A stretch of DNA of 64,000 nucleotides from Rosistilla carotiformis (lineage in GTDB: Bacteria; Planctomycetota; Planctomycetia; Pirellulales; Pirellulaceae). Positions within the stretch are counted from its first letter, which is position 1. The number at the start of each line of letters is the position of its first letter. Below the pieces are notes generated by a model. It did not search any database. It was given only the letters and a program-made list of their open reading frames with translations, and was not told where the DNA came from. Made by a program: the position numbers and the translations under genes. Positions 63,168 through 64,000 of this stretch are shown piece by piece. The DNA lies in assembly GCF_007753095.1 (NCBI RefSeq), contig NZ_CP036348.1, forward strand, positions 3,596,001 through 3,660,000. The letters run 5' to 3'.

Positions 63168-64000
63168 ATGTTGAAATCTATCGAACTCGAAAACTTCAAG
63201 GCGTTCGGCCAGCGGACAACGATCCCGCTTGCACCGATCACGCTGATCTTTGGCCAGAACAGTTCTGGAAAGAGCAGCATTCTCCAGTCGCTCAATCTTC
63301 TCAAGCAATCAAGAGAGAGTCGGGATGCTGACGCATTGTTACTGCCAAGAGCGGAAAGTGGACTGACCGATTTAGGCAGCTTCCATGAGATGCTGTTTGA
63401 TCATGACGAAGAAAGACAGTTACGGATACGGATAGAAACAATTCCCGACAGGAGAAGACTCAGTGGGATGATGGGGCGGTACAGTCGAGATTTTGATTCG
63501 GTGGGACTTGAACTGATGTTCTCCCGGAAATCAGCAAAAGACGAAATCAGCTTGGACGAGTTACATCTATGCAATGGTGGTGAACAGCAGCCAATAGCGA
63601 CATATCAAAAAGTTGACTTGCCTCGTGAGATGCGACGGCTTGCGTATGGGCCTGCCCGTTTGAATAGACATCGTAATCAGGCAAATCTGCGAGCGGTCAA
63701 GTGCGTCTCCTCAAATGCCGATTCCTCGTATTGGGCGTCGGCATTCAATCGCATTACGCAAGAGAAAGAGCGTCTGATTCGTTATCTTAAAGAACTTCTT
63801 GACTCTGGGTCGTTGGACCAGCCAAAGTCCAAAAACATCGACGAGTATGAAGAAGAGCAGGTTGAAGTAGAGCGGTCAGGAAGTCCTGCAAGCCAGAAGA
63901 TTAAGGAGTTTGTTGCGTACCTCACTGATGAATTAACACCTGACTCATATCGTCTACGGATGGCGGAACAACAGCTTGGCCAATACGTCGCACTTGATGG
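63168..64000 (+). CDS. AAA family ATPase, DUF3696-like (truncated by window edge)
   Basis: The frame opens at ATG 63168 and runs to the end of the window (277 codons visible). The start MLKSIELENFKAFGQRTTIPLAPITLIFGQNSSGKSSILQSLNLLKQ is an SMC/OLD-like ATPase with Walker A GQNSSGKSS (about 29-37). RRLAYGPARLNRH fits the DUF3696/AAA_15-type layout. Such ATPases often work with nucleases or other effectors in phage defence (for example OLD or Gabija proteins). The C-terminal half, with any nuclease domain, lies outside. Confidence 0.8.
   Translation, partial: MLKSIELENFKAFGQRTTIPLAPITLIFGQNSSGKSSILQSLNLLKQSRESRDADALLLPRAESGLTDLGSFHEMLFDHDEERQLRIRIETIPDRRRLSGMMGRYSRDFDSVGLELMFSRKSAKDEISLDELHLCNGGEQQPIATYQKVDLPREMRRLAYGPARLNRHRNQANLRAVKCVSSNADSSYWASAFNRITQEKERLIRYLKELLDSGSLDQPKSKNIDEYEEEQVEVERSGSPASQKIKEFVAYLTDELTPDSYRLRMAEQQLGQYVALD

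Larger units (their letters stand above)
20058..64000. mobile_element. Genomic island inserted at the 3' end of ssrA (right end not in window)
   Basis: The left boundary is inferred from a tyrosine recombinase gene immediately downstream of tmRNA, a classical attachment site. To its right every recognisable gene belongs to mobile or defence functions, and base composition appears lower in GC than the host side, especially 31000-36000. I looked for a second copy of the tmRNA 3' end (ATTCCCGCCGCCTCCA) and did not see one, so the element continues past 64000 or the right att site has decayed. No conjugation genes are visible, so transfer genes, if any, lie beyond the window or are supplied in trans. 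Confidence 0.65.

Noticed and set aside
20058-64000. A right-hand attachment site inside the window
   Set aside because: I found no second copy of the tmRNA 3' end by eye; it probably lies beyond 64000.

Overview
The window looks like a planctomycete chromosome, probably Pirellulaceae. Evidence: a DUF1559 pilin-like protein, a ThuA-domain protein, a CE15 esterase, a Tat-exported lactonase, and large multi-domain regulators. The left third (1-20057) reads as host chromosome. From just after the tmRNA gene to the right edge (20058-64000) the sequence is by eye more AT-rich and consists of integrase, replication-like, antirestriction, nuclease and defence genes. I read this as an integrated genomic island whose right end lies beyond the window.

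Host side. After the DUF1559 gene and a cluster of short inverted repeats comes a minus-strand cassette of four genes (11474 to 1389), each overlapping the next by exactly 4 bases. In transcription order it encodes a ClpB-D2-like unfoldase ATPase, a radical-SAM activase resembling NrdG, a 2081-residue fusion (zinc ribbons, degenerate protein kinase, DUF4011-type SF1 helicase, C-terminal PD-(D/E)XK/Vsr-like nuclease), and a coiled-coil protein. I do not recognise this as a named system; the kinase-helicase recalls MkoA of Mokosh defence. It is my main candidate for an undescribed conflict system. Next come a SAM methyltransferase, a lactonase-like beta-propeller, a ketopantoate-reductase-like enzyme, a CE15 esterase, a small hypothetical gene, a ThuA protein, a carotenoid desaturase, and ssrA (tmRNA) with its terminator.

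Island left arm (20233-40325). A tyrosine recombinase sits directly behind ssrA. It is followed by a truncated Dam-type methylase, an XRE regulator with two operator-like repeats, small unknown genes, a stand-alone integrase core-binding domain, an AAA ATPase, and a methyltransferase-ParB-methyltransferase fusion split by an IS3-family (IS407-like) element with a 4-bp target duplication. A 0.56-kb region of repeated TTAATAGCG motifs and palindromes precedes a replication/primase-like gene, suggesting the island replicates or once did. An ArdC-like antirestriction protein, a macro-domain remnant, HIT, HNH, a nuclease-like lipoprotein and a NADAR protein follow.

Island right arm (40518-62263, minus strand). 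A complete type 1 BREX set runs from 62218 leftward: a MerR-like HTH protein, brxA, brxB, brxC, a BrxU/GmrSD-like DUF262 protein, pglX, a small RAMA-domain protein, pglZ and brxL. The same strand continues with an SF1 helicase, two unknown proteins, a TPR protein, an intact Ser/Thr kinase and a small protein. Beyond the BREX promoter region are a secreted thermonuclease and the start of an AAA/DUF3696-like ATPase cut by the window edge. A near-identical dyad (ACATGTCGGAA core) abuts the ribosome-binding sites of both the replication-like gene and the BREX operon, hinting at shared control.
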